Program-made: the position numbers and the translations under genes
Notes under the pieces: model-generated
What the model was told of the DNA's origin: nothing
The model's input: only the letters and a program-made list of their open reading frames with translations
Database searches by the model: none
Shown: positions 1-13,900 of the stretch, piece by piece
Numbering within the stretch: the first letter of the stretch is position 1
Layout: each line of letters begins with the position of its first letter
Origin: Ciona intestinalis
Taxonomy: Eukaryota; Chordata; Ascidiacea; Phlebobranchia; Cionidae
DNA: 64,000 bases
NCBI RefSeq assembly: GCF_000224145.3
Contig: NW_004190347.2
Span: 377,967-441,966 of the forward strand
Direction of reading: 5' to 3'

Positions 1-145
1 AGTGAGGTCACACAGTGAACATTTGTGTAATTAAACTAATAAAAGTACTGACAGGTTATAAGGTTGCAATATTGCCTGCTAATTACAACTAAATACAGAT
101 TGAAAGTAATTTCTGAACATGAACAAATTTAAAGAAACATATAAA

Positions 146-770
146 NNNNNNNNNNNNNNNNNNNNNNNNNNNNNNNNNNNNNNNNNNNNNNNNNNNNNNN
201 NNNNNNNNNNNNNNNNNNNNNNNNNNNNNNNNNNNNNNNNNNNNNNNNNNNNNNNNNNNNNNNNNNNNNNNNNNNNNNNNNNNNNNNNNNNNNNNNNNNN
301 NNNNNNNNNNNNNNNNNNNNNNNNNNNNNNNNNNNNNNNNNNNNNNNNNNNNNNNNNNNNNNNNNNNNNNNNNNNNNNNNNNNNNNNNNNNNNNNNNNNN
401 NNNNNNNNNNNNNNNNNNNNNNNNNNNNNNNNNNNNNNNNNNNNNNNNNNNNNNNNNNNNNNNNNNNNNNNNNNNNNNNNNNNNNNNNNNNNNNNNNNNN
501 NNNNNNNNNNNNNNNNNNNNNNNNNNNNNNNNNNNNNNNNNNNNNNNNNNNNNNNNNNNNNNNNNNNNNNNNNNNNNNNNNNNNNNNNNNNNNNNNNNNN
601 NNNNNNNNNNNNNNNNNNNNNNNNNNNNNNNNNNNNNNNNNNNNNNNNNNNNNNNNNNNNNNNNNNNNNNNNNNNNNNNNNNNNNNNNNNNNNNNNNNNN
701 NNNNNNNNNNNNNNNNNNNNNNNNNNNNNNNNNNNNNNNNNNNNNNNNNNNNNNNNNNNNNNNNNNNNNN
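146..770. other. Assembly gap (625 N)
   Basis: A run of unknown bases. Nothing can be said about its content; open frames running through it are artefacts. Confidence 0.99.
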
Positions 771-1948
771 TGAAAACTATATAAAGTAATACAAAGCTTT
801 TTAAACTTTGCCACAATGCACTTGAAACCCTTGGATCTGTTTACCTAAGTCTTTTAAACTCATATTTCCCTGATTTTACAAATGTTAAACTTTTTTATTT
901 TCGCCTTCGGTAAGGAGTAAAAGTTTGTTGCACACCTGAGATCTATCACCATGTTTGAGCTCAAAACTTCCCTTAATAGATTGCCATTGGGCTTGATGTG
1001 CCAGGCAGAATAGGTCCCCTAATATTCCCATAATAAAGTGCTATGTATGATTTACCAGGCAGAATAGATTAATACAATTTTCGGTGCTAGTGAAGAGTCT
1101 ACGCCCACCTTATTAGCTAACCCCTAACCACTAACCCCTATAACCACTAACCCCTAACCACTAGCCCCTAACCCCTAACTCCTATAACCACTAACGCCCT
1201 AACCATCAACACTTAACCCCCAACCTAGGGGTTAGTGTTTAGCAAATAAGGTAGGGAGGAAGATTCTTCACTAGCACCCAATTTTCTGCTACAGTATGAT
1301 GGACACATAATTTGTTTAAAAGGAAAGAAAATAATTAAAATACCAAAAAGAAAACACAGGATATAGCGAAAAAACAACAGTTGTTAAAACACGCTTACAG
1401 TTTAAAACATATTTACATTTAGTTGGAAGAAAATAAGCGTGGTCGCTACACCTAAACATTAGAACATAACAACTTAATTAAAGTTGGCTGCAATAACAGG
1501 AAAGTCCAGACTATATTACTACTGACTAAACATGCATATATATAAGCAGTCTAATATATATTTATACTAAAAAATAAGTTATAAAATCAAACAGAAAATA
1601 CAAAACTTACAAACTCCGTTTACTTGACCAAGCCCAATTCATTCTTTGCTAAAAACCTCACAAGTTATTTAGAAATACAGTAGTGAAAACAAGCATCATT
1701 AAAAGTACTTTGGATGGTCCTACTTTAGAAACATTTTATCGCACATTAATTTCCGATTTTTTAAATTGTATTTTTGATAAGGTTTATAAATTTAAGCAAA
1801 TATTTATATTTTAAAGATGATATTGCAATTTTTTTATTTATTTGTATTTTTGTGTGCGAAATCGATTTTCGAAATAGGGAGTTCACCGTCTCGTGTTTAT
1901 AAAGTTTTAAAACAATTTTAAATCAAATTGAATTAATTAAATACGAAA
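771..1948. other. TTLL12 upstream flank, no other gene seen
   Basis: AT-rich sequence. It contains the telomere-like inverted repeat listed separately and, at about 1338-1460, a copy of a dispersed repeat (core near ACAACAGTTGTTAAAACA) that recurs at about 45650-45790. The last 100 bases before the TTLL12 start are presumably its promoter and 5' UTR. No polypyrimidine-AG sits just before the ATG, so no trans-splice acceptor is obvious there. Confidence 0.6.
1082..1280. mobile_element. Inverted-repeat element with CCCTAA-like core
   Basis: The outer arms are imperfect inverted repeats: GGTGCTAGTGAAGA at the left and its complement TCTTCACTAGCACC at the right, continuing inward through CACCTTATTAGCTAA versus TTTAGCAAATAAGGT. 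The interior is a run of degenerate AACCCCTAACCACT units, similar to CCCTAA telomere repeats. It looks like a small foldback or MITE-type element; I do not recognise the family. Confidence 0.6.
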
Positions 1949-4900
1949 ATGTCCGGCGATTCGAGTGAAAAATTATCGTTTGAGCAATTCTGTGACATCT
2001 ACAAAGAAGTTCTTGCAAGTAACGGCGTCACTCCTCACTTATTTCGTGCTCTTCACCGAAAATTAGAACATGAGGTTCGTTTTACATATTTGTGTATAAT
2101 TGTGCTTTTACTAAATTAAAACCACCATCTAAAAAGTAACTGTAACTTGCAAGCAGGTACAAGGATCAAACAGATCACCAGTGTTATAACGACGGTCGTT
2201 GCCCCGCCATGCGAGGATAAATAAGTTACATACTTGGAAACTTGTAAGCGGGCACGAGGTGTATGAAACAGAACACCCGTGTTATAACAACTGTCATTGC
2301 CCCGTTATGCGAGGATAAACAAGTTACATACGTGGTAACTTGTAAGCAGGCACGAGGTGTATGAAACAGAACACCCGTGTTATAACGACTGTCATTGCCC
2401 TGTCATGCGAGGATAAATAAGTTACATACGTGGTAACTTGTAAGCGGGCACGAGGTGTATGAAACAGAACACCCGTGTTATAACGACTGTCATTGCCCCA
2501 CCATGCGAGGATAAATAAGTTACATACGTGGTAACTTGTAAGCTGGCACGAGGTGTATGAAACAGAACACCCGTGTTATAACGACTGTCATTGCCCCGTT
2601 ATGCGAGGATAAATAAGTTACATCAAGTTATAAGTTATATTATTCACAAGGTTATGGTTAAGGGTCTTTGTCTATATAACCCTTGGTGGTGATGCTCCAT
2701 AACATAACAGGTGGATTTTACAATCTTCCAATATTTTCAGATATTTGACGCTGGAGAATATTTCTCGTTAACAACCGACGACGAAAGTGACGGCAATTCA
2801 AAGTTGAAAGCCGTCCTTATTAACGAGGATGGACTCGAGGTTTCCGATAGCAACGGGATATTCTTGATCGATCATGCGTGGACGTTCCAACCGAGGGAAG
2901 CAAGAAGTCAACTTTGTAATGCACCTGGTGGGTGGGGTTGAAACAGTTTACTGAATTTTTTTCGAAACCACTTTTGTTTGAATTTTTTTCTAAGAATTTG
3001 CATGGCTTTGGACAGTTTATAGACACTCAATAAAATAGATTGTATTCTAAGAGGATGAGGTATTTGGTTAGGCACACCTAAGACCTGGGTTGTAGGTACA
3101 TTCTTATCAGTAAAAGATTATAAATTCTGGTATTCTACAGATTACCCAAACAATAATTCAATTTATACACTTACCCCCAAACAAACTTTCCAGCGTAAAA
3201 ATAGAGCAGGTTCACCCATACAACGTCTACACACAACTTCCCAAATACTATTTCATTCATTATTCCCCCCACCCCACCAGGTCTTCTCCCACGCATGGCT
3301 GAACTCATGGGCTACTCGGTCCACGGTGAAGTCTTCAACCCCGATGATGATATCGTGAATGATGTGCTAACTGAAATGTGGAAGTATATTCACACCTATT
3401 CAAGCTCAGCAGGGGTGGGTGCTTTATATCATTTTGAATATAACTGAATAGCTGAACTTCAACAAATTTGGGGGTTTCGGGTAATTGCAAAAAGTCGAAT
3501 TTTCGGGTTTTTTTGTAATCACTGTTCGTCTGTTCCCCCTAACTTAAGTAATATATTCTACAAAGTCAGAAAATAATAAACGACAGACAGACTATTAAGA
3601 TAAAATTATAATGTTATTCTTCTTTAAACTATTTAAGATATTTGTCCCAGATTTACAAACAACCACCATGCAAAACACCCACTCACCCAAACTACTACTG
3701 TTATTGCTACTTAAGTCATCTGTTTTGCTAAACGAACCTGGGGACATAGTGCCTATAACAGCAATTATTTGTAATCAAAACAATTGCAAGGGGCCACCAG
3801 CCAAATTTTTTAGAAAAGTTTGGTAAGGCCAATCTATATAGTAGATTAGTAGTCAATTTATTATCTTTTCGTATTCGACTACTCATCAGAGCTAACAACA
3901 TACAAGAGAAATTATTTGTAAACCTAACCAACCCTATCATACAGGAAGCTGAAGAAAAAGTCCCGATCTGGTATTTAATGGATGAATTTGGATCTCGTAT
4001 TAGACATTCAGATGAACCAACCGTTAAGATCGTTCCCTTCCATTACCAACCAACTGGGACGACTTATTCGTTAATGTGGTTGACACAAGATATGGAATAT
4101 GCAGGTAGGGAGTTGAAGTTATTTGTTTTTATATTTTTGTAAATATTTTACTTTAATTGTTAATTAGATGAATATAGTCCTTATACGTGGATACGTCACA
4201 CACGGCATTATTCGCTCGTGAATGCCACGTGTGGTGCAACTATCAGTTGTGCGTGTAATGCATGTAGTGTACTGTTATTTCGTTTATTGTGCCTTTCCTT
4301 AACTAATTCATTCTGCAGAGTTGCCTCAATCATTCATTAGGTAAATAGTTTTGAAATAGGTTGTACCTTATCGTCTATTAATGCTATTGAATATTCTGTA
4401 TTTCAAAATGCTGTTGCTGTTGGGGCTAATGTTGGAAATATACATGTTTGGACAGTTTTTTAACTGTGATAAATTTTGTGAATCTGGCCCTGATCTATAC
4501 TCATAAAGTTGGAGGATTCTCATAAGGAAATAACATTTAGGATAAAGTGCTATGAAATACGTAACAAAAATCTGTAAAAAAAAATAATATTCCAATAGCT
4601 CCTATTCGAACAAAAGACCGATTATGCCATTTTAGGTGAAATATATATCTCAAAGAATATGCAATTAACTTTTTTATAACAAGATGTATTTAACCACAGA
4701 TGAGTTGACTTATGACTTTGCGTTCGATGAGCGCGACCCAATACTAAGGAAATGTAAATTGCTGCCATGGGTGGGAGCCGACTTTAGTGATGTGTCAACG
4801 CATACCAACGTGCTTCCTGATAAAAGTTATGACGTAAGTTGAAAACCAAGGTAGTTTTTGACACAAGTGGTGATCTCAGTTGAGATGGAATTGCTGTTTA

Positions 4901-7900
4901 TTTGATACTAAAATTAACCATTACCCAGCACCATGTCCTTAAAGCATGTATAAATATAGGATCGTTTTAAGTACACGAACGAGACTCTGCCCACTGGAAA
5001 CCAAATCCCTGGAAAGAAAGAAGGAAAGTTAAAAATCTTCACTGAATATCACCGCCAATATTTAACTGATGTGAAAAACTTTGAAATTGTTGAAAATCGT
5101 GAAGAAGCCGACGTGATTTACCCGGCGACATCAATTCGTGATTATAAGTAATATTATTATCACTTGTTTGTGTGGCAGAACACCTAGATTCTTTTAGATA
5201 ACAGAAGTGCCCTATTGCACACCATTTGCCCGTATATAATTTTTATAAACATAAAATATTTTATAAATCTTGCATCTTGGCTGGCGCATAAGTTGAAGCA
5301 ATGGAACTTGTTTACCTTCAACCACAATGGTAGCAACATCCAGCCTTGAACCCATAACCTCAATGTAACAACTTACTGGTTAAATATTCCTCAGATACTT
5401 CAGCGAAGAACGACCTGATGTACTGCTTGGGATGTTCCCGTGCGAACAAATTATTTTGTGCAAAGATTTTTTCGCTGACATCGCTAAGCGGGCGGGGAAG
5501 GACGGAAAATGTAATTTGGTTTCTTGGGTTTTTATATGTGGTTGCTTAATTTGCTAACATGTATTTAGTATTAGAGCAAATTAACATTAGCTGAACATTA
5601 ATGGTCACACCTTGTTCTGTAGCGATCAAATAGAAATGGAGGGTTTTCAATAGTTAGTTTTTTTCATTATTATTTGCAATATATTTATATTATAGTGGGG
5701 TATTTTTAACTGATATGAGATATAACAGTATTATTTACTGAGATCTAGCTAGGTGTATGTTTGGGTAAAAGACCTACATCCCAGGTCTTAGGTGCGCCTC
5801 ACTGAAGACCTCACCCTTATAGAATAGAACCTTTATTATTAGGTGTCTATAAACTGCCTTAGTAGGTTCTAGATGGTAGCACACTGGAACTTTATCCTAG
5901 TTTGAATACTTCACTCTTATTGAATAAAATTCCAAGCATTTTGATCCATGTTTACTACAAGGCAGACCACCCCTACCTTTCCAATGGTAATAGGCCTATA
6001 TCCCTCTTCCATATAAAACCCTTTCCAATATCTCTCACAGTGGCGCAGCCAGGGGTGTTTTGGGAGTCGTGACCCCCTTCCCCCCCCCCCTTTTAAACCC
6101 CAAAAAATATTTATTTATTTTAAATTAAAAAAAAAAAATTGAATCATTTTTTGATTAAACCCCCCCCCCCCTTATTTTTTTTTCTGGTTGCGCCACCGAT
6201 CTCCCATATTTATTTTACGTTCTTATTTAGTAATACCACAACCCCCATCTCCCCAGTTCCACCATGGCACCCAGTGAGCTTCAACCTTCATTCAGAATTC
6301 CCTCAATTCATCTCATATTTCAAACAACGCGAGAACGAAGGGCTCGATATGAATGTTTGGATATGTCGACCATGGAACCTTGCAAGAGGGTTGGAGATTC
6401 AAGTTACTAATAATCTTAATGAGATAATTAGATTGAGAGAAACACCAATTCCAAAGGTGATTTGTTCAAATATTCGTCGCGTAACCCTGTCCTTTCAGTT
6501 TAAATATTTTTTAATCTTTGCTGTCGTAATTAAAGGGACAAATAAAAGTTATTTTTTGATATGTTCATACACCCTATGCTCGCTGCTGAGTTCTAACACT
6601 CGTGTTTTATAACCCAATATTACAATATCTGTATCCTTAAATGCTGTATGTATTAATGACATAAAACACAACAATATTCAATATGGGTGAAGTCCTTGCC
6701 GGATTTTGCCCATTACCCCTCCCAGACTACTAATAGAACTTACAAATAAATGTAAATAAAAAATACCACACAATCTTACTTAAGGTGGCTTTACACAGTA
6801 TCCAGAATTCGTCCGTTTTGTCCGGATTTTCGCTGCCGCATGCGGAACTCGGTAATGGGTTTGCATACGACTTTCCAAGCGAATTTGCACGCCAGATACT
6901 GTGTACAGCCACCTTTATCCAGATTGTAACGCCCAGACTTATTATAAAAATATAAAGATAAATGATTGTAATTTTGCCCACTATATACTGTAATATATAT
7001 ACAGAAATATGACCGAATGTAACTTATTTATCAAATAACAAACTTACTTATTCAGGTTGTATCGAAATACATTGAACACCCCGTGTTGTTCCATCGTGAC
7101 GACATCAACGTAAAAGTCAAGTTCGATTTACGATTCAACGTTCTACTGACATCAGTCGAACCGATGAAACTTTATGTTTGTAAAGTTTTCCTGCTCCGAT
7201 TTGCAAACAAGTATGATTGTGATGTCATTGTTTAATTGTTGTTGTAATAAAGTGGATTATTTTTTGCATCATGCATGTTATCTGTGACGTAACAGTTTGA
7301 TGCATACACTGTTACTTTTGCTACCATGGTGTAAGATAAATGTTTTTTTAATTACCGAGGAACCTGTTTAGAATAAAAAGTAATACGCAAGTGAATTAGG
7401 CTTTAAATTGAAATAAACAAAAGTTATTTTTTCTGATTTCAACATTGTAGTATTATATGATATAAAAAAATTTAAAATTTAAAATAAGACCTACTGGTTT
7501 ATCAATCCAAACCAAAAATTTTTCAATTTCTTAATTAATCTTTAATTCCACCAATTTATTGTTTATTATATCTTTCTACAGGGAATTTGCGTTGAATAAT
7601 TTCGATGACTACCAACAACATTATACGGTCATGAATTACGTGGAAGGCGGAACGAAGTTGAAACAAATAAATTACGATCAATTCATCCCAATGTTTGAGG
7701 ATCAAAACCCAGATTTTAAATGGGAGGATGTAGAAGTAAGCTGGGTTAATTGGCCAAACCTCGCCTAAATCCCAGGTCCTTGACAAGGATCTCACTTATA
7801 AAGCATAGAAGTAGGGTTGGGTATAGGCGCCAAATTTTAGAAATTAAAGGGTTGTGTTGTAGTCCCAAGATCCTCTGAAACAATTATCATAATTTTTTGG

Positions 7901-10900
7901 TAAGTAACAACAGTCGTTATAACACTGGCGTTCTGTTTCATACATTTCGTGCCCGCTTACAGGTTACAACGTATGTAACTTATTTATCCTCACATGGTGG
8001 GACAACAACAGTCGTTATAACACTGGTGTTCTGTTTTATACACCTCGTGCTCTCTTACGAGTTACTACATATGTAACTTTATGAATGATTGCTTTCTGTA
8101 TAGCTAACAATTGCTGACAGACTGTACACAACTTCAAAATCTGGTACATAAATAAATGCCAGAAAAGCTATTTTTTAAAACAAGTGTAATATGCCTGGCT
8201 GCAATATTATATACAATACACTTTGCTTCACAATAGTTAAGTGTCTTGCCCAAGGACACATACACCCACAATGGTGGCAGCATCAAGTTACAATGTACCT
8301 GGATGGGTAAAATACATTATCCATATAAAATCCACACTTTGTTATATATAATTTAATCCACAGCGTAACATTCACCGATGTATAAAAGAATTCTTTATCT
8401 CGGCCACATCACGACCTGCACCATATGGTATAGGGCATAACCAACAGTCACGTGCTATGTACGGTATTGATGCAATGCTAGAGTGGAGAGATGACCCACA
8501 GACTGGTGAGTCGTTTGAATGCAGAACCTGGGTTGTCTATGAATTTGGTTTTTTGGAGTGACTTATCCATGGTTGCCACTCCCATGCCCACAGTCGAGTT
8601 GAAGCTATTGTAGTGTGTGGATAAGCAGACATGACTTTTGGTTGGTTTGGTCATTTATATCCTCATGGGTGGCAACTTGAATGACCTATCCATGGTTGCC
8701 ACTCCCATGCCCACAGTCGGGCTGCTGAAGCTATTGTAGTGTGTGGATAAGCAGGCATGACTTTTGGTTGGTTTGGTCATTTATATCCTCGTGTGTTGGA
8801 ACTTGAGTGACTTATCCATGGTTGCCACTCCCATGCCCACAGTCAAGTTGCTGAAGCTATTGCAGTGTGTGGATAAGCAGGCATGACTTTTGGTTGGTTT
8901 GGTCATTTATATCCTCGTGGGTGGGAACTTGAGTGACTTATCCATGGTTGCCACTCCCATGCCCACAGTCGAGTTGCTGAGACTATTATTACTATCAGTT
9001 GGCCAAAGTAATTTCTCGATATATTATTAACCTGCACGCGCAAAAATAACAGTGTTACTGTTTAGAGTAAATTCCCAACAGTTAAAAATTATAAAACTAA
9101 CTCCAGTGTTTCCCAACAATTTTCACTCTAATGTAAACTTAGTTGTCTTCATCCACGGTGATCAAACGTTGCGCAACACTTTTACGTTGAACCGATTCAC
9201 TGCGCCTTACGTCTCCCGTCGAGAAATCTAACAATAATTCGCTCCTGTGTGTCTTGTCGTCTGCGTGATCGCCCACTGCCACAGTCTGCCACACGGTGGC
9301 GATAGAGCATGTATCGGTTTGCGTTTCTTTGTCTTCGAACGTTGTTGCTCGGCTCGCCTAAGGTTATTCAGTAATTATTATTATAATATGTGTACAATCG
9401 TGCTTCGAGTTATAACATGGGTGTCTTCTTATACACCAGACACACATGATGTATTCATACACCTCATGCTCACTGTTGAGTTATAACATGAGTGTCTTCT
9501 TGTACACCAGACACACATGGTGTATTCATACACCTCATGCTCACTGTCGAGTTATAACATGGGTGTCTTCTTATACACCAGACACACATGGTGTATTCAT
9601 ACACCTCATGCTCACTGTCGAGTTATAACATGGGTGTCTTCTTATACACCAGACACACATGGTGTATTCATACACCTCATGCTCACTGTTGAGTTATAAC
9701 ATGAGTGTCTTCTTGTACACCAGACACACATGGTGTATTCATACACCTCATGCTCACTGTCGAGTTATAACATGGGTGTCTTCTTATACACCAGACACAC
9801 ACGGTGTATTCAAACACCCCATGCTCACTGTCGAGTTATAACATGGGTGTCTTCTAATACACCAGACACACATGGTGTATTTATACACCTCATGTTCACT
9901 GTCGAGTTATAACATGAGTGTCTTCTTATACACCAGACACATCGTAGGCATAACATTGGGTCCCTTATGTTTGACAACTGTGTACCTGTATTTTAACAAA
10001 AATTGATTAAAAAAGTTTAAAAGCGTGACGTCTGTGCATATGATATACACAGACAGTGCACTCACACACCCCTTGCTGACTGTCAAGGTATATCACGGTC
10101 CATACAAACTCACCTCAAACGTACCATACCCACACGCCACATCATCATCGCTACCATCTACAATGGGCGAAAGGTCGCCTCTGCTTGGTTTCTTCTTCCC
10201 AAAACACATGAACAGCAGGTACATACCACCGCCGAGTAATATATAATCGAAGGGTCTTGGACACCAACTACTTTCAGCTTCCTCAGCCATTAGGAATAAC
10301 GTTAGCAGGAACTGTGGAGGTGGTGTGGTTTAGTTGGATTATTATTGTAACTTATTTATCCTCGCATGACGGGGCAACGACAGTTCTTATAACACGGGTG
10401 TTCTGTTTCATACGCCTCGTGCCTGCTTATGAGTTGCCACGTATGTTATTTTGTGGGTGATTATTTTTTTATGTGTGGCTAATAATTTTGACAACCCATT
10501 AGTGACCACTGGGTTTTATTACAAATGTGATAACTTGTAATTGGCACGAAACAAAGTTATCCACCATATATATATATATATAAAAACTCGCAAGCGGGCA
10601 TGAGGTGTATGAAACCAAATGCTTGTGTTATTAAAGCCGTTTTAACCTGGCCACATGAGGATAAATACGTTGCCTATCTTCGTTCATATAAATATCCCAC
10701 GCGCAGCAATAAACTACCACATGTGTGTTGCCATGAATTAACTCCCCATTACATAAGATAGACACAAGCACCATATATGGGTTATCTACCACAATACATT
10801 ATATAACGTTTCGAATTATAAACGGGGAATCATCTAAATATGATAATCATCGTTGTGTTTTAGGTTGGTTTTCAAGCGGACGCGAGGTGTTTGAAACACC

Positions 10901-13900
10901 CGTGTTATAACGACTGTCAATTACCATGCGAGGATAAAGAAAATACATCATAGATTGTGTGCATTTTTATCCTTTAACTTTAAAGACACCCTTAATGTTA
11001 CATAAGTAAATAACGAACAGTGTACCAGTTGGTTGGATAAACGAAAACAATGTACCGATTCGCTGGATAAACGACAAACAGTGTACCGGTTCATGAGATA
11101 AATGACAAACAGTGTACCGGTTCGTGAAATAAATAACAAACAGTGTACCGGTTTGTGGAATAAACGACAAACAATGTACCGGTTTATGAGATAAATGACA
11201 AACAGTGTACCGGTTCGTAAAATAAATAACAAACAGTGTACCGGTTTGTGGAATAAACAACAAACAGTGTACCGGTTTGTGGAATAAACGACAAGCAGTG
11301 TACCGGTTTGTGGGATAAACGACAAACAGTGTACCGGTTACGACCTGTTTTGATCTCCCACATAAAATAAACGCTGTACATTTATATTAAGTTAAATATC
11401 TAATATACCACGTCACATATATATATATACCTACGTGATAGAAATGTCAAAACAATTCAACCCACAGTTGTATCAATGCTAACCAAGTAACAGCAAGATT
11501 AGATTTGTTAAACTAATATAACCTTAACCATGTAACGAGTACGTAACCTATACCTGTTTTATTAGTTAGAGTAAGGTGGGGGAAGATGGGACACCTTGCA
11601 CACATAATACCCAAATACCCTGATCGTGTTTTAAACAATTAACAACGGTCTATGGGAGCCGTGAGGATAAAGTTTTATAAAAAATCGTTAAATGTTTGTT
11701 TACTACCAAATTGGAGGAGAAAATAGATTGAAAAGGTGTCCCATCTTCCCCCACCCTACTGTATATAACGTAAACTTATATTTTAATAGTTAAATTATAT
11801 GCACATGTGCATAACAAAATTAAATCAAAATTAAAGTTAAACTATGTACACATGTTAGTACATATAATATCTCTTCTATGCATTAAACTAAAACTTCTCA
11901 ATATTTTGAAGCAACTCAAATATTAGGTCTTAGTAAACGGCGAAACTTTGACGAGTTAATTTCCGAAGCTACATTTCCTGTACTTTTGCGTTAGCACGCA
12001 GTAAAATGATTTATCTTTTACAATAAAATGCAAAGCTAACTTAACCACTGTAGTAGGGGACCCCATCAAATCAATCCCTATTTGGGGTTGAAGAAGAACT
12101 ATTTGAAACCAACGTTAACAAAACGAATATTATCCTAACTTGTCCTACCATATATGCTGCCACAACGTTAAACCGCGCATCCTATGTTAGTGTGAATCAC
12201 ACAAAGTAAGACCGTTTCCCGTTTACGCGGTACTGTATTTGTTAAGCGTTTAACAAAGGTCTATTCAAGAATTCATCAATTTATCTGCCATGGTAGGGAA
12301 ACACTGCATTGTGTCATAGTTGCATAGCCTTGGCCTGATGTATAGGCATATACAGACTTGTATAGAAAACGAAGCGTGCAGAATATACAATGAGTTCTAA
12401 ACACCCGCGCTGTCGCTTTATGTTTGTTCTTGTGTGTCTGAAAACGAATCAGGATTTTGATTTTTGATTTTTTTTAATAAAGCTAAATAATTAAGTGGTG
12501 AATGAATGTAACTTATCTATCCACGCATGACGGGGCAACAACAGTCGTTATAACACGCGTGTTTTGTTTTATATACCTCGTGCCCGCTTACAAGTTACTA
12601 CGTATTTAACTTGAAACGGCAAGGCAACACCAAAGCTAGTTTGTCATACAACAACGGTCAAAACAACACACATACGGTGTGCGTTCCCACATTAGTTTAT
12701 ATTAACACAAACCAGTGTGGTTTTTTGCAATAATTAAATATTTTTAAGCAAATGCTATCTAGTGTGGTAAATGACGTCACACAAACACCTGTTACGTCAA
12801 AAGTATCCGAATATGATTCAACAAACAAACGTATTGTTTGAACGTTCGCGTACATTCATGTGACGTCACTGAACAATAAAAATGCGAAAAAATTAGTTTT
12901 ACTGAAATTGGTGGGTGAGATTTTATATAACTGTAAAAACTAATGTAAAGGCAGGTGTAACGAGTCAATGAATAAATGTAACTTAATAAACTTATTTATT
13001 CTTGCATGGCGGGGCAATGACAGTCGTTATAACACTGGTGTTATATATATAGTAGGATGGGGAAGATAGGACACCTTTAGCACATATTGTCCAAATATCC
13101 TGATCGTGTTTTAAACGATTAACAACTGTCTATGGGAGTCGTGAGGACACGGATTTATAATTCTTTAAATGTTCTTTGTTTACTACCAAATTTGAAAAGA
13201 AAATAGAATGAAAAGGTGTCCCATCTCCCCCCACCCTACTATATACCTTATGCCCGATTACGAGTTCGCGTATGTAACTTATTTATCCTCGCATGGCGGG
13301 GTAACGACAGTCGTTATAACACAGGTGTTCTGTTTCATACACCTCGTACCTGCTTACAAGTAACACGTATGTAACTTATTTATCCTCAAATGGTGGGGCA
13401 ACAACAGTTGTTATAACACGAGTGTTCTGTTTCATACACCTCGTGCCTGTTTACAAGTTACTATACAATATTGAATGGAATATAAAACTTCCATGTTATT
13501 GTTTTAACAAACCCCTTATCAAACATAAACAACACTCACCATTATAAACCTTGTTTTAAAATCCCCGAACTTTTCACTTAAGTTCCTCTGCTTGCATTGT
13601 GAGTAACAATCAACAATGGTTTACTCGAACAGTCATCTGTGACGTCACATATTAGTCTGTGACGTAATGCCAAACAGGAAGCATCGGTGTGAAGCTACTT
13701 TGGTTGGAAAATTTAATTAACTTTTGATTTAAATAAAGTTCAAGTTATTTACAAAACGTTGCTAAGTGTTTGACTTCGTGTAATTTGTAGATTTTACTTT
13801 TGTTGTTTTTGCTTAGTTATTGCTACTGTAAAGCTATATATTACGTTTGCTTGCGGTGCGTTTTTAAAGCGTTTGTTCGTTGTATTAAGTGTCTAACTAA

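Noticed and set aside
79..816. Long ORFs through X runs (also 38305-38664, 54437-54851)
   Set aside because: They cross assembly gaps and are meaningless.
9409..9945. Overlapping ORFs encoding [10 protein letters not shown] / [12 protein letters not shown] peptides (also at 30136, 37711, 38305, 41008, 57850)
   Set aside because: They are translations of the 71-bp minisatellite, which is not a multiple of 3 and lacks a stop in any plus-sense frame. No splice context.
9409..11345. Regular arrays considered as CRISPR
   Set aside because: Units are directly tandem without unique spacers, in a eukaryotic genome.
10948..11381. Minus-strand ORFs with TGTLFVIYFTNRYTVC repeats
   Set aside because: Product of the 31-bp tandem array, open in all frames.
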